The translations under genes and the position numbers were made by a program. Source: an uncultured Bacteroidales bacterium (GTDB lineage: Bacteria; Bacteroidota; Bacteroidia; Bacteroidales; UBA932). Taken from it: a stretch of DNA of 64,000 nucleotides. The notes under the pieces were generated by a model that saw only the letters and a list, made by a program, of their open reading frames with translations, made no database searches and was not told the DNA's origin. This document shows positions 9,770 through 17,623 of the stretch, in pieces (the first letter of the stretch is position 1; each line of letters opens with the position of its first letter). The DNA lies in NCBI GenBank assembly GCA_900316955.1, contig ONEX01000002.1, forward strand, positions 62,001 through 126,000. The letters are read 5' to 3'.

Positions 9770-9907
9770 TTAGTTGAAGTTGATGGGATCATCGTCCTCG
9801 GTCCAGGGGTCGATCGGACCGGCGGTGGTGGACTGCAGGAAGCTGGCATCGAAACGGACGTCCAGTTCGCGGACGGCAGGGGCCGTGTAAAGAAGTTTTT
9901 TCTCCAT
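9770..9907 (-). CDS. Small peptide gene upstream of lipoprotein (45 aa)
   Basis: Begins MEKKLLYTAPAVRELDVRF and ends EDDDPINFN. It aligns without gaps with the peptides at 2290-2430 and 60602-60802 at the Tyr, Pro, Phe, acidic and Leu positions, and like them has a variable acidic C-terminus and no signal sequence. It lies 24 bp before the ATG of the 1210-aa lipoprotein, and a well-formed promoter sits about 42 nt upstream of its own start, so it is the first gene of the transcript. Function unknown; conservation at three loci in the same relative position is what supports it as a real gene. Confidence 0.72.
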   Translation of the reverse strand: MEKKLLYTAPAVRELDVRFDASFLQSTTAGPIDPWTEDDDPINFN

Positions 9908-9948
9908 AATTATGCAGTTGTTATATCTTATACTTATATTTCAAGCCC

Positions 9949-9979
9949 CAAATGTACGGATAATCCCCCAAACGGCCAA
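9949..9979 (-). promoter_or_regulatory. Bacteroidetes-type promoter for the peptide-lipoprotein operon
   Basis: On the minus strand, TTG at 9979-9977 and TACATTTG at 9956-9949 are 20 nt apart, close to the Bacteroidetes consensus. The leader to the peptide start at 9907 would be about 40 nt. Confidence 0.6.
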
Positions 9980-10019
9980 GCCGACGGGGGATAAGTTTTC
10001 AAGTATTTTTGCACGGACG

Positions 10020-10655
10020 TTACACGGGACGATAGGCCTTCAATGCCCTTTCCAGCGTTCTTGAGAGCGGATTCTGCGCCCGGGAGGAAGCGGCAGCCGA
10101 TGCAAACGACTGGAAGTCAGTTTCTTCTCCGTGGCGGGAAAAATGGTCGGTGAGAAGCCACTCTAGTTCCGCATGGAAACCGGGCCCATGGTCGGCATGA
10201 TGCAGGTGCGTCAGCTCGTGCAGGAGGATGTAGTCCTGCAGCGGCACCGGGACCCGCATGAGGTTCAAGTTCAAGTTGATGTTTCCCTTCGAGGAGCAGG
10301 AGCCCCAGTTGGAGGTGTTGTGCTTGATGGTGACGCGGTGGTAGCGGAAGCCGTAGCGGGCCGCGAGCTCGGCGAGGCGGGGCGGCAGGGCGGCCTTCGC
10401 CTTTGCCCGGAGGGATTCGATGTCCTCCCCTTCCGGCAAGTCCGCGTTCCGGGCGCCGGCCCGCTCGAGGGCCTCCCGGGCCCATTCCCGACGGGCTTCC
10501 AGGAAGGTGACACCCAGCGCGTACGGGGCATGATAGGGCACGGTCACGACGATGCCGCGGTCCGGATGGACCCGGATCGAAATCCGCCGCGCCCGGGCGC
10601 TTTTCCGCAGCCGGACCTCCCCGAGCACGGGGTCGATATGGACCTTTTCCTTCAC
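10020..10655 (-). CDS. YgjP-like zinc metallopeptidase domain protein (DUF45)
   Basis: 211 aa with a GTG start at 10655; the codons after it give MKEKVHIDPVLG. The family is a predicted gluzincin peptidase related to M48 and SprT. Seen here are the zinc motif HELTHLHHADH at residues 146-156 (HExxH plus a downstream His) and the family-typical NWGSCSSKGNINLN upstream of it. Normal length for the family (about 210-240). There is no signal peptide, so it is probably cytoplasmic. Substrates of these proteins are not established. A TACCTTTG box ends only 5 nt before the start codon, so the mRNA may be leaderless. It is transcribed away from rpsO. Confidence 0.88.
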   Translation of the reverse strand: MKEKVHIDPVLGEVRLRKSARARRISIRVHPDRGIVVTVPYHAPYALGVTFLEARREWAREALERAGARNADLPEGEDIESLRAKAKAALPPRLAELAARYGFRYHRVTIKHNTSNWGSCSSKGNINLNLNLMRVPVPLQDYILLHELTHLHHADHGPGFHAELEWLLTDHFSRHGEETDFQSFASAAASSRAQNPLSRTLERALKAYRPV

Positions 10656-10660
10656 GGCAA

Positions 10661-10668
10661 CAAAGGTA
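10661..10668 (-). promoter_or_regulatory. -7 box 5 nt from start codon
   Basis: TACCTTTG on the minus strand matches TAnnTTTG. Only TTGCC separates it from the GTG of the metallopeptidase gene, which would give almost no 5' UTR. No clear -33 element is seen. Confidence 0.45.
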
Positions 10669-10676
10669 CAAAAAGT

Positions 10677-10707
10677 TTTGTTTTATCGGATTTTATGCCT
10701 AAATTTG
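10677..10707 (+). promoter_or_regulatory. Promoter of rpsO
   Basis: TTTG at 10677-10680, 19 nt, then TAAATTTG at 10700-10707: an exact fit to the Bacteroidetes housekeeping promoter. The start codon of rpsO is 56 nt further on. Confidence 0.75.
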
Positions 10708-10763
10708 CAGGCTTTTTTGCGGGAAGGTCCCGCAGACTGATAACTTTTTAACCTCATTGCATC

Positions 10764-11074
10764 ATGGCCGAATATTTACTGCCTGAGAAAAAGCAAGAGA
10801 TTTTCGCGAAGTACGGGAAGTCCAATAAGGACACCGGCTCTCCTGAGAGTCAGGTTGCTTTATTTTCCTACCGTATCGCTCACGTCAGGTTGCTTTATTT
10901 TCCTACCGTATCGCTCACCTTACCGAGCACGTGAAGAAGAACAAGAAGGACGTGGCTACCCGTCGTTCCCTTCTCCGCCTGGTCAGTAAGCGTCGTCAGC
11001 TTCTGAACTACCTTCAGAAGGTGGACATCGAGAGATACAGGGCACTTATCAAGGAGCTGGGTCTCCGTCGATAG
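10764..11074 (+). pseudogene. rpsO: rpsO, ribosomal protein S15, frameshifted by tandem duplication
   Basis: The start MAEYLLPEKKQEIFAKYGKS is S15, which binds 16S rRNA in the 30S platform. After codon 40 a perfect 35-bp tandem copy (10849-10883 and 10884-10918) is inserted; 35 is not a multiple of three, so the frame shifts and ends at TGA 10932-10934 with a 56-aa product. If one copy is removed, a complete 91-aa S15 is restored ([20 protein letters not shown] and onward to ELGLRR, stop 11072-11074), close to the usual 89 aa. S15 is nearly universal, so an assembly error is the most likely cause; a real mutation is possible. The gene has its own promoter and terminator and precedes pnp, a conserved pairing. 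Confidence 0.88.
10849..10918 (+). repeat. Perfect 35-bp tandem duplication inside rpsO
   Basis: Two identical 35-bp units, 10849-10883 and 10884-10918, each starting GTCAGGTTGC and ending ATCGCTCAC, with no mismatches. Zero divergence in protein-coding sequence points to an assembly artefact or a very recent event. Confidence 0.97.
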
Positions 11075-11095
11075 GTTCAAGGATAGGAAAAAACG

Positions 11096-11136
11096 GGGGC
11101 AGAGGTCCATGCAAGGCATGATCTCTACCCCTTTTT
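11096..11136 (+). terminator. rpsO terminator
   Basis: A long hairpin, arms GGGGCAGAGGTC.. and ..GATCTCTACCCC with one mismatch, one bulge and a 3-nt loop, is followed by TTTTT. It lies between rpsO and pnp, so readthrough may be partial. Confidence 0.75.
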
Positions 11137-11229
11137 CAATGAAAAGAGATTCCGGACCGTCCTTCGGCAAGCTCAGGAACCGTCCGGATCGACGATACAA
11201 GACGTAAAGACGTAACAGAAGTAAAACAA

Positions 11230-13641
11230 ATGAACATCATCAACAAGAAGATCGAACTGCCCGATGGTCGGGTGATCGAGATCGAGACCGGCAAGCTGGC
11301 CAAGCAGGCCGCCGGTTCCGCGGTGGTGAAGATGGGCGGCACGATGCTGCTCGCCACTGTCACCTGCGCGAAGGAAGTCAAGGAGGGTACCGACTTTATG
11401 CCCCTCACCGTAGATTATCGTGAAAAGTATTATTCTGCCGGCCGTTTCCCCGGCGGTTTCCTCAAGCGCGAAAGCCGTCCCTCGGACTACGAGGTGCTCA
11501 TCGCCCGCCTGGTGGACCGTCCGATCCGTCCCCTCTGGCCGGATGACTTCCATCTCGAGGTCTTCGTGAACATCATGCTCATCTCCGCGGAGAAGGACAT
11601 CCAGCCCGACGCCCTCGCCGGCCTGGCCGCCTCCGCCGCCCTCGCCACCTCCGACCTGCCCTTCGGCGGTCCGGTTTCCGAGGTCCGCGTCGCCCGCATC
11701 GACGGCCAGTTCGTGATCAACCCCGGTTTCGCCGACGGCGCCCGCGCCGACCTCGACCTGATGGTCGCCGCCACCGAGGAGAACATCATGATGGTCGAAG
11801 GCGAGATGAACGAGGTTTCCGAGCACGACATGCTCGAGGCCATCAAGTTCGCCCACGAGGAGATCAAGAAGCACTGCCGCGTGCAGAAGGAGCTCATGCA
11901 CGAGCTCGGCACCGACGTGAACAAGCGCGACTACCCGCACGACGAGGAGGACGAAGCCCTTCGCACCGCCGTCCGCGAGTTCTGCTATGACAAGTGCTAC
12001 AAGCTGGCGAAGAGCGCCGCGCCCAAGCACGAGCGTGAGGCCGGCTTCGAAGCCATCCAGGCCGAATTCCTCGCCACCCTGTCCGAGGAGGACCAGGAGG
12101 CCAAGGCCGCGATGGTCGCCCGCTACTACCACGACGTGGAGAAGGAAGCCATGCGCAACATGATCCTGGACGAAGGCTGCCGTCTGGACGGCCGCCGGAC
12201 CGACGAGGTCCGTCCGATCTGGTGCGAGGTGGACTACCTCCCCTGCGCCCACGGCTCCGCCATCTTCACCCGCGGCGAGACCCAGTCCCTCGCGAGCGTG
12301 ACCCTCGGCACCAAGCTGGACATGAAGGAGATGGACGAAGTCCTCATCCAGGACGACCAGCAGTTCGTGCTCCACTACAACTTCCCGCCGTTCGCCACTG
12401 GTGAGGCCAAGCCTCAGCGCAGCGTGGGCCGTCGCGAGATCGGCCACGGCAACCTGGCGATGCGCGCCCTCAAGCCCGTCATCCCCACCGCTCCGGAATT
12501 CCCGTACGCCGTGCGCGTCGTTTCCGATATCCTCGAGTCCAACGGCTCCTCCTCCATGGCTTCCGTCTGCGGCGGCTGCCTGGCCCTGATGGATGCCGGC
12601 GTGAAGATCAAGAAGCCGGTGGCCGGCGTGGCCATGGGCCTGATCACCGACGCCGAGCGCCCGAACGACCGTTACGCCATCCTCACCGACATCCTCGGTG
12701 ACGAGGACCACCTCGGCGACATGGACTTCAAGGTGACCGGCACCAAGGACGGCATCACCGCCACCCAGATGGACATCAAGGTGGACGGCCTCTCCTACGA
12801 GGTCCTCGAGAAAGCCCTCGAGCAGGCCCGCCAGGGACGCATCCACATCATGGGCGAAATGCTCAAGACCATCGCCGAGCCGCGCGAGGACTACAAGCCC
12901 TTCGTGCCGCGCATGGTCCAGATCGAGATCCCGTCCGACTTCATCGGCGCGGTCATCGGCAAGGGTGGCGAGACCATCCAGGGCATGCAGAAGGAATTCG
13001 GCACCACCATCACCATCGAGGAAGTCGACGCCGGCAAGGGCGACGGCACCACAAAGGGTGTCGTGGACATCTTCGGCGTGGACAAGGCCGCGATGGATGC
13101 CACCCTGCAGCGCATCAAGGACATCTGCGCCGTTCCGGAGGTCGGTCAGGTCTATCACGGAAAGGTCGTCAGCATCCTCGAGTTCGGCGCCTTCATCGAG
13201 ATCCTCCCGGGCAAGGAAGGCCTCCTGCACGTGAGCGAGATTGCCTGGACCAAGACCGAGAAGGTCGAGGACGTCCTGAAGGTGGGCGACGAGGTCGATG
13301 TGAAGCTCCTCGAGATCGATCCCAAGACCGGCAAGATGCGCCTGTCCATGCGCGCTCTCACCGAGAAGCCGGAAGGCTACGTGGAGCCCAAGCGCGGTGA
13401 GCGCGGCCCGCGTCGCGAAGGCGACCGGGGTCCCCGCCGCGAGGGTGACCGTGGCCCGCGCCGCGAAGGCGGCGAGCGTCGCGAAGGCGACCGCGGCCCG
13501 CGCCGTGACGGCGACCGTGGCCCGCGCCGCGAGGGCGGTGAGCGTCGTGAAGGCGGCCGTGACGACCGTCACGCCCCCCGCAAGCCCCGCTTCGAGGACA
13601 CCGACAACGAGCCCAAGAACAACGAGCCCGACGTGTTCTAA
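11230..13641 (+). CDS. pnp: Polynucleotide phosphorylase with charged repeat tail
   Basis: 803 aa. PNPase degrades RNA 3' to 5' by phosphorolysis as a trimer. Two RNase PH cores (about 1-230 and 310-540) flank an alpha-helical linker; a KH domain ([17 protein letters not shown], near 565) and an S1 domain ([19 protein letters not shown], near 640) follow. Active-site type segments [11 protein letters not shown] and [13 protein letters not shown] are present. Unusual is the tail from about 715: repeated units such as GPRREGDR and GGERREG, rich in Arg, Gly and Glu, then an acidic end NNEPDVF. Most PNPases stop near 700-720. The tail may be an RNA- or protein-binding disordered region. Downstream is a strong terminator. 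Confidence 0.97.
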   Translation: MNIINKKIELPDGRVIEIETGKLAKQAAGSAVVKMGGTMLLATVTCAKEVKEGTDFMPLTVDYREKYYSAGRFPGGFLKRESRPSDYEVLIARLVDRPIRPLWPDDFHLEVFVNIMLISAEKDIQPDALAGLAASAALATSDLPFGGPVSEVRVARIDGQFVINPGFADGARADLDLMVAATEENIMMVEGEMNEVSEHDMLEAIKFAHEEIKKHCRVQKELMHELGTDVNKRDYPHDEEDEALRTAVREFCYDKCYKLAKSAAPKHEREAGFEAIQAEFLATLSEEDQEAKAAMVARYYHDVEKEAMRNMILDEGCRLDGRRTDEVRPIWCEVDYLPCAHGSAIFTRGETQSLASVTLGTKLDMKEMDEVLIQDDQQFVLHYNFPPFATGEAKPQRSVGRREIGHGNLAMRALKPVIPTAPEFPYAVRVVSDILESNGSSSMASVCGGCLALMDAGVKIKKPVAGVAMGLITDAERPNDRYAILTDILGDEDHLGDMDFKVTGTKDGITATQMDIKVDGLSYEVLEKALEQARQGRIHIMGEMLKTIAEPREDYKPFVPRMVQIEIPSDFIGAVIGKGGETIQGMQKEFGTTITIEEVDAGKGDGTTKGVVDIFGVDKAAMDATLQRIKDICAVPEVGQVYHGKVVSILEFGAFIEILPGKEGLLHVSEIAWTKTEKVEDVLKVGDEVDVKLLEIDPKTGKMRLSMRALTEKPEGYVEPKRGERGPRREGDRGPRREGDRGPRREGGERREGDRGPRRDGDRGPRREGGERREGGRDDRHAPRKPRFEDTDNEPKNNEPDVF

Positions 13642-13661
13642 ACACGCCGCCTCCTGAAAAC

Positions 13662-13700
13662 TAGCCGGGCCGCCCTTTCGGGTGGTCCGGCTATTTATTT
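13662..13700 (+). terminator. pnp terminator
   Basis: A 14-bp stem, TAGCCGGGCCGCCC with GGGTGGTCCGGCTA and loop TTTC, is followed by TTTATTT, 20 bp after the pnp stop. Confidence 0.85.
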
Positions 13701-13721
13701 GTAACAAAGCTACTTAACCCT

Positions 13722-13751
13722 GCACTGGTGCACCGCACGGTGCACCAGTGC
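13722..13751. repeat. REP-like palindrome, copy 1
   Basis: Core arms ACTGGTGCACCG and CGGTGCACCAGT around a CA loop, extended on both sides by GC pairs to 30 bp. It is one of five copies in the window (13722, 13817, 17569, 18668, 18763), and the only RAYT transposase here is bracketed by three of them. Confidence 0.88.
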
Positions 13752-13816
13752 CACATTAAATCCCTGCCAATCAGCATTTTAGACCTATCCATTTGCTAGC
13801 CAAACAGTTAGCTTCA

Positions 13817-13844
13817 CACTGGTGCACCGCACGGTGCACCAGTG
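13817..13844. repeat. REP-like palindrome, copy 2
   Basis: The same 26-bp core as copy 1, with one extra flanking C-G pair, 65 bp after copy 1 in the same intergenic space. Paired REPs like this resemble BIME arrangements. The 245 bp between pnp and 13887 otherwise hold only the pnp terminator. Confidence 0.88.
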
Positions 13845-13886
13845 CCGGATAATCACACTGAGAATCAGAGTATTACGAATATCAGA

Positions 13887-15065
13887 TCAAAGCTTCACCA
13901 CCCCGATGCCGGGGCGGTCGGGCAGGACGAGCTTGCCGTTCTCGAGGCCGACGCCGTCGAAGAGGTCGTTGGTGATGAGGAGATTGCCGTCCAGGTCGGC
14001 GAAGTCCACGGCCGGGGAGAGCTGGGCGGCGGCGGAGACGGCGCAGGAGGTCTCGGTCATGCAGCCGAGCATGACCTTGAGCCCGAGCCCGCGGGCGAGT
14101 TCCACCATCTTGTGCGCATTCCGCAGGCCGCCGCATTTCATCAGCTTGATGTTGATGCCGTCGAAGACGCCCACGGCGCGGCGGACGTCGTCCAGTCCCT
14201 GGACGGACTCGTCGCCGAAGATGGGCAGCGGACTGCGTTCCCGCAGCCAGGCCAGGTCGCTGATCCGGCTCACGGCCATCGGCTGCTCCACCATCACGAT
14301 GCCGTGGTCCCGGAGCCAGTAGATCATGTCCAGCGCATGGAAGCGGTCGGTCCAGCCCTGGTTCGCATCGACCGCGATGGGAAGGTCGGTGACGGTGCGG
14401 ATGGTCTCGATCATCTCCTTGTCGGAGTCGGTTCCCACCTTGACTTTCAGGATGTTGAAGCGGCCGGCACATTCCTGCGTCTTCTCCTTGACCACCTCGG
14501 GCGTGTCGATGCCGATGGTGAAGGTCGTGGAAGGCGCCTTCGCGGGGTTGTAGCCCCAGATCCGGTACCAGGGGGCGCCGAGGAGCTTGCCCACGAGGTC
14601 GTGGAGGGCGATGTCCACGGCGGCCTTCGCCGCGCTGTCGCCCGGGGAGAGACTGTCCACATAAGCGAGGATGTCCTCCAGGCAGAACGGGTCCGCGAAC
14701 TGCCCGAGATTCACCTTCTCCAGGAAAGCGGTCACCGAATCGACGCTCTGGCCCAGGTAGGGCGGCATCGAGGCTTCGCCGTAGCCGGTATAGCCCCGGT
14801 AATCGATCTCCACCTGGACGCCGGGCGTGGTAGTGCGGCTATAGGAGGAGACAGTGAAGGTATGCTGGAGCTGGAGTTCGTAGGGGTAGAAACGGAGCTT
14901 CATCCGGCTGGGGCCGACGACGACGGGCTCCACGGGTTTCAAGGTGTCTCCGCCGGGAATCTCGTCCGGGGGCGGCGTCCGGCGGGGCTTGCAGCCGATC
15001 GCCAGGCCGGCGCCCACCGCGGCCAGGCCGGCCACTTTCAGGAATTCGCGTCTGTTCTGTGCCAT
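13887..15065 (-). CDS. Dipeptide (L-Ala-D/L-Glu) epimerase, Tat-type lipoprotein
   Basis: 392 aa of the enolase superfamily, muconate-lactonizing subgroup. Catalytic residues are in place: LKVKV (Lys207, Lys209), VDANQ (Asp233), VEQP (Glu260), GDES (Asp285) and INIKLMKCGG (Lys307). The N-terminus carries the twin-arginine motif RREFLK at 5-10, a hydrophobic stretch and a lipobox ending at Cys25, so it should be exported folded and lipidated, unlike the cytoplasmic E. coli enzyme. It overlaps the NlpC/P60 gene in a TAATG junction. That hydrolase could release L-Ala-D-Glu from murein peptides, which this enzyme would convert to L-Ala-L-Glu, so the pair forms a murein-peptide recycling unit. Exact dipeptide preference is not readable. 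Confidence 0.88.
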   Translation of the reverse strand: MAQNRREFLKVAGLAAVGAGLAIGCKPRRTPPPDEIPGGDTLKPVEPVVVGPSRMKLRFYPYELQLQHTFTVSSYSRTTTPGVQVEIDYRGYTGYGEASMPPYLGQSVDSVTAFLEKVNLGQFADPFCLEDILAYVDSLSPGDSAAKAAVDIALHDLVGKLLGAPWYRIWGYNPAKAPSTTFTIGIDTPEVVKEKTQECAGRFNILKVKVGTDSDKEMIETIRTVTDLPIAVDANQGWTDRFHALDMIYWLRDHGIVMVEQPMAVSRISDLAWLRERSPLPIFGDESVQGLDDVRRAVGVFDGINIKLMKCGGLRNAHKMVELARGLGLKVMLGCMTETSCAVSAAAQLSPAVDFADLDGNLLITNDLFDGVGLENGKLVLPDRPGIGVVKL

Positions 15066-16009
15066 TATTCCGAGTAGTAGGGGTTTGTCATAGTTGTGTT
15101 CAGGCCTTCCTGCTTGTCGATGAAAGGAAGGATGCGGGAGGCGAATAGATAGCGTCCCGTATTATAAGCGTCATATTCCGGGTCCTCCGGCCGGAAACTG
15201 CCGATCTTCACCAGGCCGAGCGAGTGGATGAACTTGCCCTCGCCCAGGTAGAAGCCCACGTGGGAGACCTTCGGCGTGGCCGCGTCCATGCGGCCGAAGA
15301 AGACGAGGTCGCCGGGCTGGAGGTTCTCCATCCCCAGGATCCGCTCGCCCGTCCGGGACTGCGGACCGGCGTCCCGCGGGATGATGATGTCATGCATGAA
15401 AAGGACTGTCCGCACGAAGCCGCTGCAGTCCATTCCCTTGGGCGACATGCCCGCCCACAGATACGGGAAGCCGTTCATGGTCAATGCGCTGGCGAGGATG
15501 GCGTCCACGCTCTGGTCCAGCGAGGCGCGCCAGGCGGCCTCGGGCTGGCCCAGCTTCTTGTCCAGATAGCCGACGCGTCCGTCCGGAAAACCGACGCAGT
15601 GGTAGCGTCCTTTCCGGCCCAGGTCCTTCAGCCGGTCGCCGGCCACGACGTCGGAGACGGTGGCGGACCGGGGAGAAGGTTTCTCGTACACCACGCCCGT
15701 CAGCGCCGTCACGACGATCTTCGGCGCGGCGTTCCAGGCGTGATATTCCTCGAAGGAGAGGAGGGTGATCGCGTCCTTATGGACCCAGCCCGTATAGGTG
15801 TCCGGGGTCTGGACCTGGGGCCAGTTGTTCTTGTCGGCGAGCTGCAGGATGTGGACCGGCGTCCCCAGGAGGGCCTGGGAGACCATTTCGGCGTCATAAT
15901 CGGGGGTCGCACGCAGGTTGCAAACGGAAATGTCCACGACGCCGTATTCCTGCGCGGCGCCGGTCAGGGCGGCCCATACGGCCGCAAGGGCAGTGAACCA
16001 TCTTCTCAT
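15065..16009 (-). CDS. Secreted NlpC/P60 murein-peptide hydrolase with SH3 domains
   Basis: 314 aa with signal peptide to about residue 20 (TGAAQ). Two bacterial SH3-like regions (about 22-85 and 95-155) precede an NlpC/P60 cysteine peptidase domain with Cys195 (MDCSGF), His250 (SHVGFY) and His262 as the third catalytic residue. The layout resembles YkfC-type gamma-D-glutamyl dipeptidyl-peptidases, which cut between D-Glu and the diamino acid. It is first in an operon with the epimerase, which supports that reading. A TATCTTTG box ends 5 nt before the ATG, so there is hardly any leader. Divergent from the NhaC gene. Confidence 0.9.
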   Translation of the reverse strand: MRRWFTALAAVWAALTGAAQEYGVVDISVCNLRATPDYDAEMVSQALLGTPVHILQLADKNNWPQVQTPDTYTGWVHKDAITLLSFEEYHAWNAAPKIVVTALTGVVYEKPSPRSATVSDVVAGDRLKDLGRKGRYHCVGFPDGRVGYLDKKLGQPEAAWRASLDQSVDAILASALTMNGFPYLWAGMSPKGMDCSGFVRTVLFMHDIIIPRDAGPQSRTGERILGMENLQPGDLVFFGRMDAATPKVSHVGFYLGEGKFIHSLGLVKIGSFRPEDPEYDAYNTGRYLFASRILPFIDKQEGLNTTMTNPYYSE

Positions 16010-16014
16010 ATATA

Positions 16015-16042
16015 CAAAGATACTGCTTTTTTCGTATCTTTG
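16015..16042. promoter_or_regulatory. Back-to-back -7 boxes between NlpC/P60 and nhaC
   Basis: CAAAGATA at 16015-16022 is TATCTTTG on the minus strand, facing the NlpC/P60 gene. TATCTTTG at 16035-16042 on the plus strand faces nhaC, 20 nt before its ATG. The two boxes form a mirror pair 12 nt apart; no clear -33 elements are seen. Confidence 0.6.
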
Positions 16043-16062
16043 TCTCCAGTAAGACGAACGAT

Positions 16063-17523
16063 ATGAAACTGTCCCCCGCCTGGACGGCGGTCATCTCCCT
16101 CGTCCCCGTCCTCGTCCTCATCACGCTGCTGGCCATCAACATCGGCATCTTCGGCAGCGACGCCATCCTGGGCGCAAGCCAGGTGGCGCTGCTCGCCTCG
16201 TCCGGCGTCTGCGTCCTGCTCGCATCCATCTTCTTCAAGACCCCGTGGAAGGAGTTCGAGAAAGCCATCGGCCACAACTTCTCCGACATTGCCGGCGCGA
16301 CGCTCATCCTCTTCCTCATCGGCGGTGTTTCGGGCACCTGGACGATGAGCGGCGTGGTCCCGACCTTCATCTACTACGGCGTCAAGATCATCAGCCCCAA
16401 GGTGTTCCTCCTGTCGGCCTGCGTCATCTGCGCCGTGATTTCGGTGATGACCGGCAGTTCCTGGACCACCATCGCCACCATCGGCATCGCCCTCCTGGGC
16501 ATCGGCCGGGCCGAGGGCTTCTCCGACGGGATGATCGCCGGCGCCATCATCTCCGGCGCGTACTTCGGCGACAAGATCTCCCCGCTGTCGGACACGACGG
16601 TGATGGCTTCCTCCGTCAACAAGGTCCCTCTGTTCACGCACATCCGCTACATGTTCTTCACGACGGTCCCGTCGATGGTGATCACCCTCATCGTCTTCAC
16701 CGTCCTGGGCCTGTCGCACTCCGGGTCCGACGCCTCGCAGATCGACCTGTACACCACGGTCCTGGCCGGCAAGTTCCGCATCACGCCCTGGCTGTTCCTC
16801 GTCCCGGTGGTGACGCTCACGCTCATCTGGAAGCGGATGCCGGCGCTGCCGGTGCTGGCCATCTCGGTCCTCGCGGCCGCCGTCGCCGCCCTCGTCTTCC
16901 AGCCCGGCATCATCGAAGGCATCGGCGCCGGGGTCACCGAGGGTTCCCGCGCCCGCCTGCTGCTGGCCGGCACGGTGGAGAGCATCTACAACACGCTATC
17001 TCTGGAGACGGGCCATCCCGAGGTGGACGGCCTCCTCGCCACCCGCGGTATGCTGGGCATGCTCAACACGGTGTTCCTGATCCTCTGCGCGATGTGCTTC
17101 GGCGCCTGCATGCAGGCCAGCGGCATGATCGCCCGACTCGCCCAGCTGCTGAACCCCTTCACCCGCACGCGCACCGGGCTGGTGGCATCGACCGTCGTCA
17201 CGGGCACGGCCCTCAACGGCATCGTCTCGGACCAGTACCTGTCCATCTTGCTGACATCCAACATCTACGGGAAAACCTTCCGCGACCAGGGCTACGAGGA
17301 ACGCCTCCTCAGCCGCTCGGTCGAGGACTCCGCCACGGTCACCTCGCCGCTCTACCCCTGGTCCAGCTGCGGCATGACCCAGGCCACCATCCTCTCCGTG
17401 CCGACGCTCGTCTACGCCCCCTTCTGCTTCTTCAACCTGATCAGCCCCCTGATGTCCATCTGCATCGCGGCCATCGGGTGGAAGATTGTGCGGCGAAAAG
17501 CCGACGATGCCCCTTCCGCCTAG
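16063..17523 (+). CDS. nhaC: Na+/H+ antiporter, NhaC family
   Basis: 486 aa, hydrophobic throughout with about eleven or twelve membrane segments. NhaC proteins exchange Na+ for H+ across the inner membrane; some family members instead exchange organic acids. Typical segments are MTGSSWTTIATIGIALLGIG and GAYFGDKISPLSDTTVMASS, in the first half, and DSATVTSPLYPWSSCGM near the end. The start sits 20 nt after a TATCTTTG box. Monocistronic, ending 45 bp before a REP-like palindrome that may affect its mRNA 3' end. The substrate could be Na+ or another ion; the sequence does not settle it. Confidence 0.9.
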   Translation: MKLSPAWTAVISLVPVLVLITLLAINIGIFGSDAILGASQVALLASSGVCVLLASIFFKTPWKEFEKAIGHNFSDIAGATLILFLIGGVSGTWTMSGVVPTFIYYGVKIISPKVFLLSACVICAVISVMTGSSWTTIATIGIALLGIGRAEGFSDGMIAGAIISGAYFGDKISPLSDTTVMASSVNKVPLFTHIRYMFFTTVPSMVITLIVFTVLGLSHSGSDASQIDLYTTVLAGKFRITPWLFLVPVVTLTLIWKRMPALPVLAISVLAAAVAALVFQPGIIEGIGAGVTEGSRARLLLAGTVESIYNTLSLETGHPEVDGLLATRGMLGMLNTVFLILCAMCFGACMQASGMIARLAQLLNPFTRTRTGLVASTVVTGTALNGIVSDQYLSILLTSNIYGKTFRDQGYEERLLSRSVEDSATVTSPLYPWSSCGMTQATILSVPTLVYAPFCFFNLISPLMSICIAAIGWKIVRRKADDAPSA

Positions 17524-17568
17524 TCGCGATCAAGCGTAAATCACTAATTTCCAGCAACTTGTCACTTA

Positions 17569-17594
17569 ACTGGTGCACGGCACCGTGCACCAGT
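17569..17594. repeat. REP-like palindrome, copy 3 (covarying variant)
   Basis: Arms ACTGGTGCACGG and CCGTGCACCAGT around CA. Against copies 1 and 2, the last arm base pairs change from CG..CG to GG..CC, so both arms changed together and pairing is kept. It sits between nhaC and the 3' end of the RAYT gene. Confidence 0.88.
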
Positions 17595-17623
17595 GGAAGG
17601 CTAATGAATTGATAAACAATCCG

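Noticed and set aside
13358..13657. Possible CRISPR or tandem repeat array at the pnp 3' end
   Set aside because: The repeats are codons of the Arg-Gly-Glu tail, of variable unit length, with no spacer structure.
11173..13707. 844-codon frame opposite pnp
   Set aside because: A mirror of pnp codon usage, rich in His, Val, Asp and Gly with no domains.
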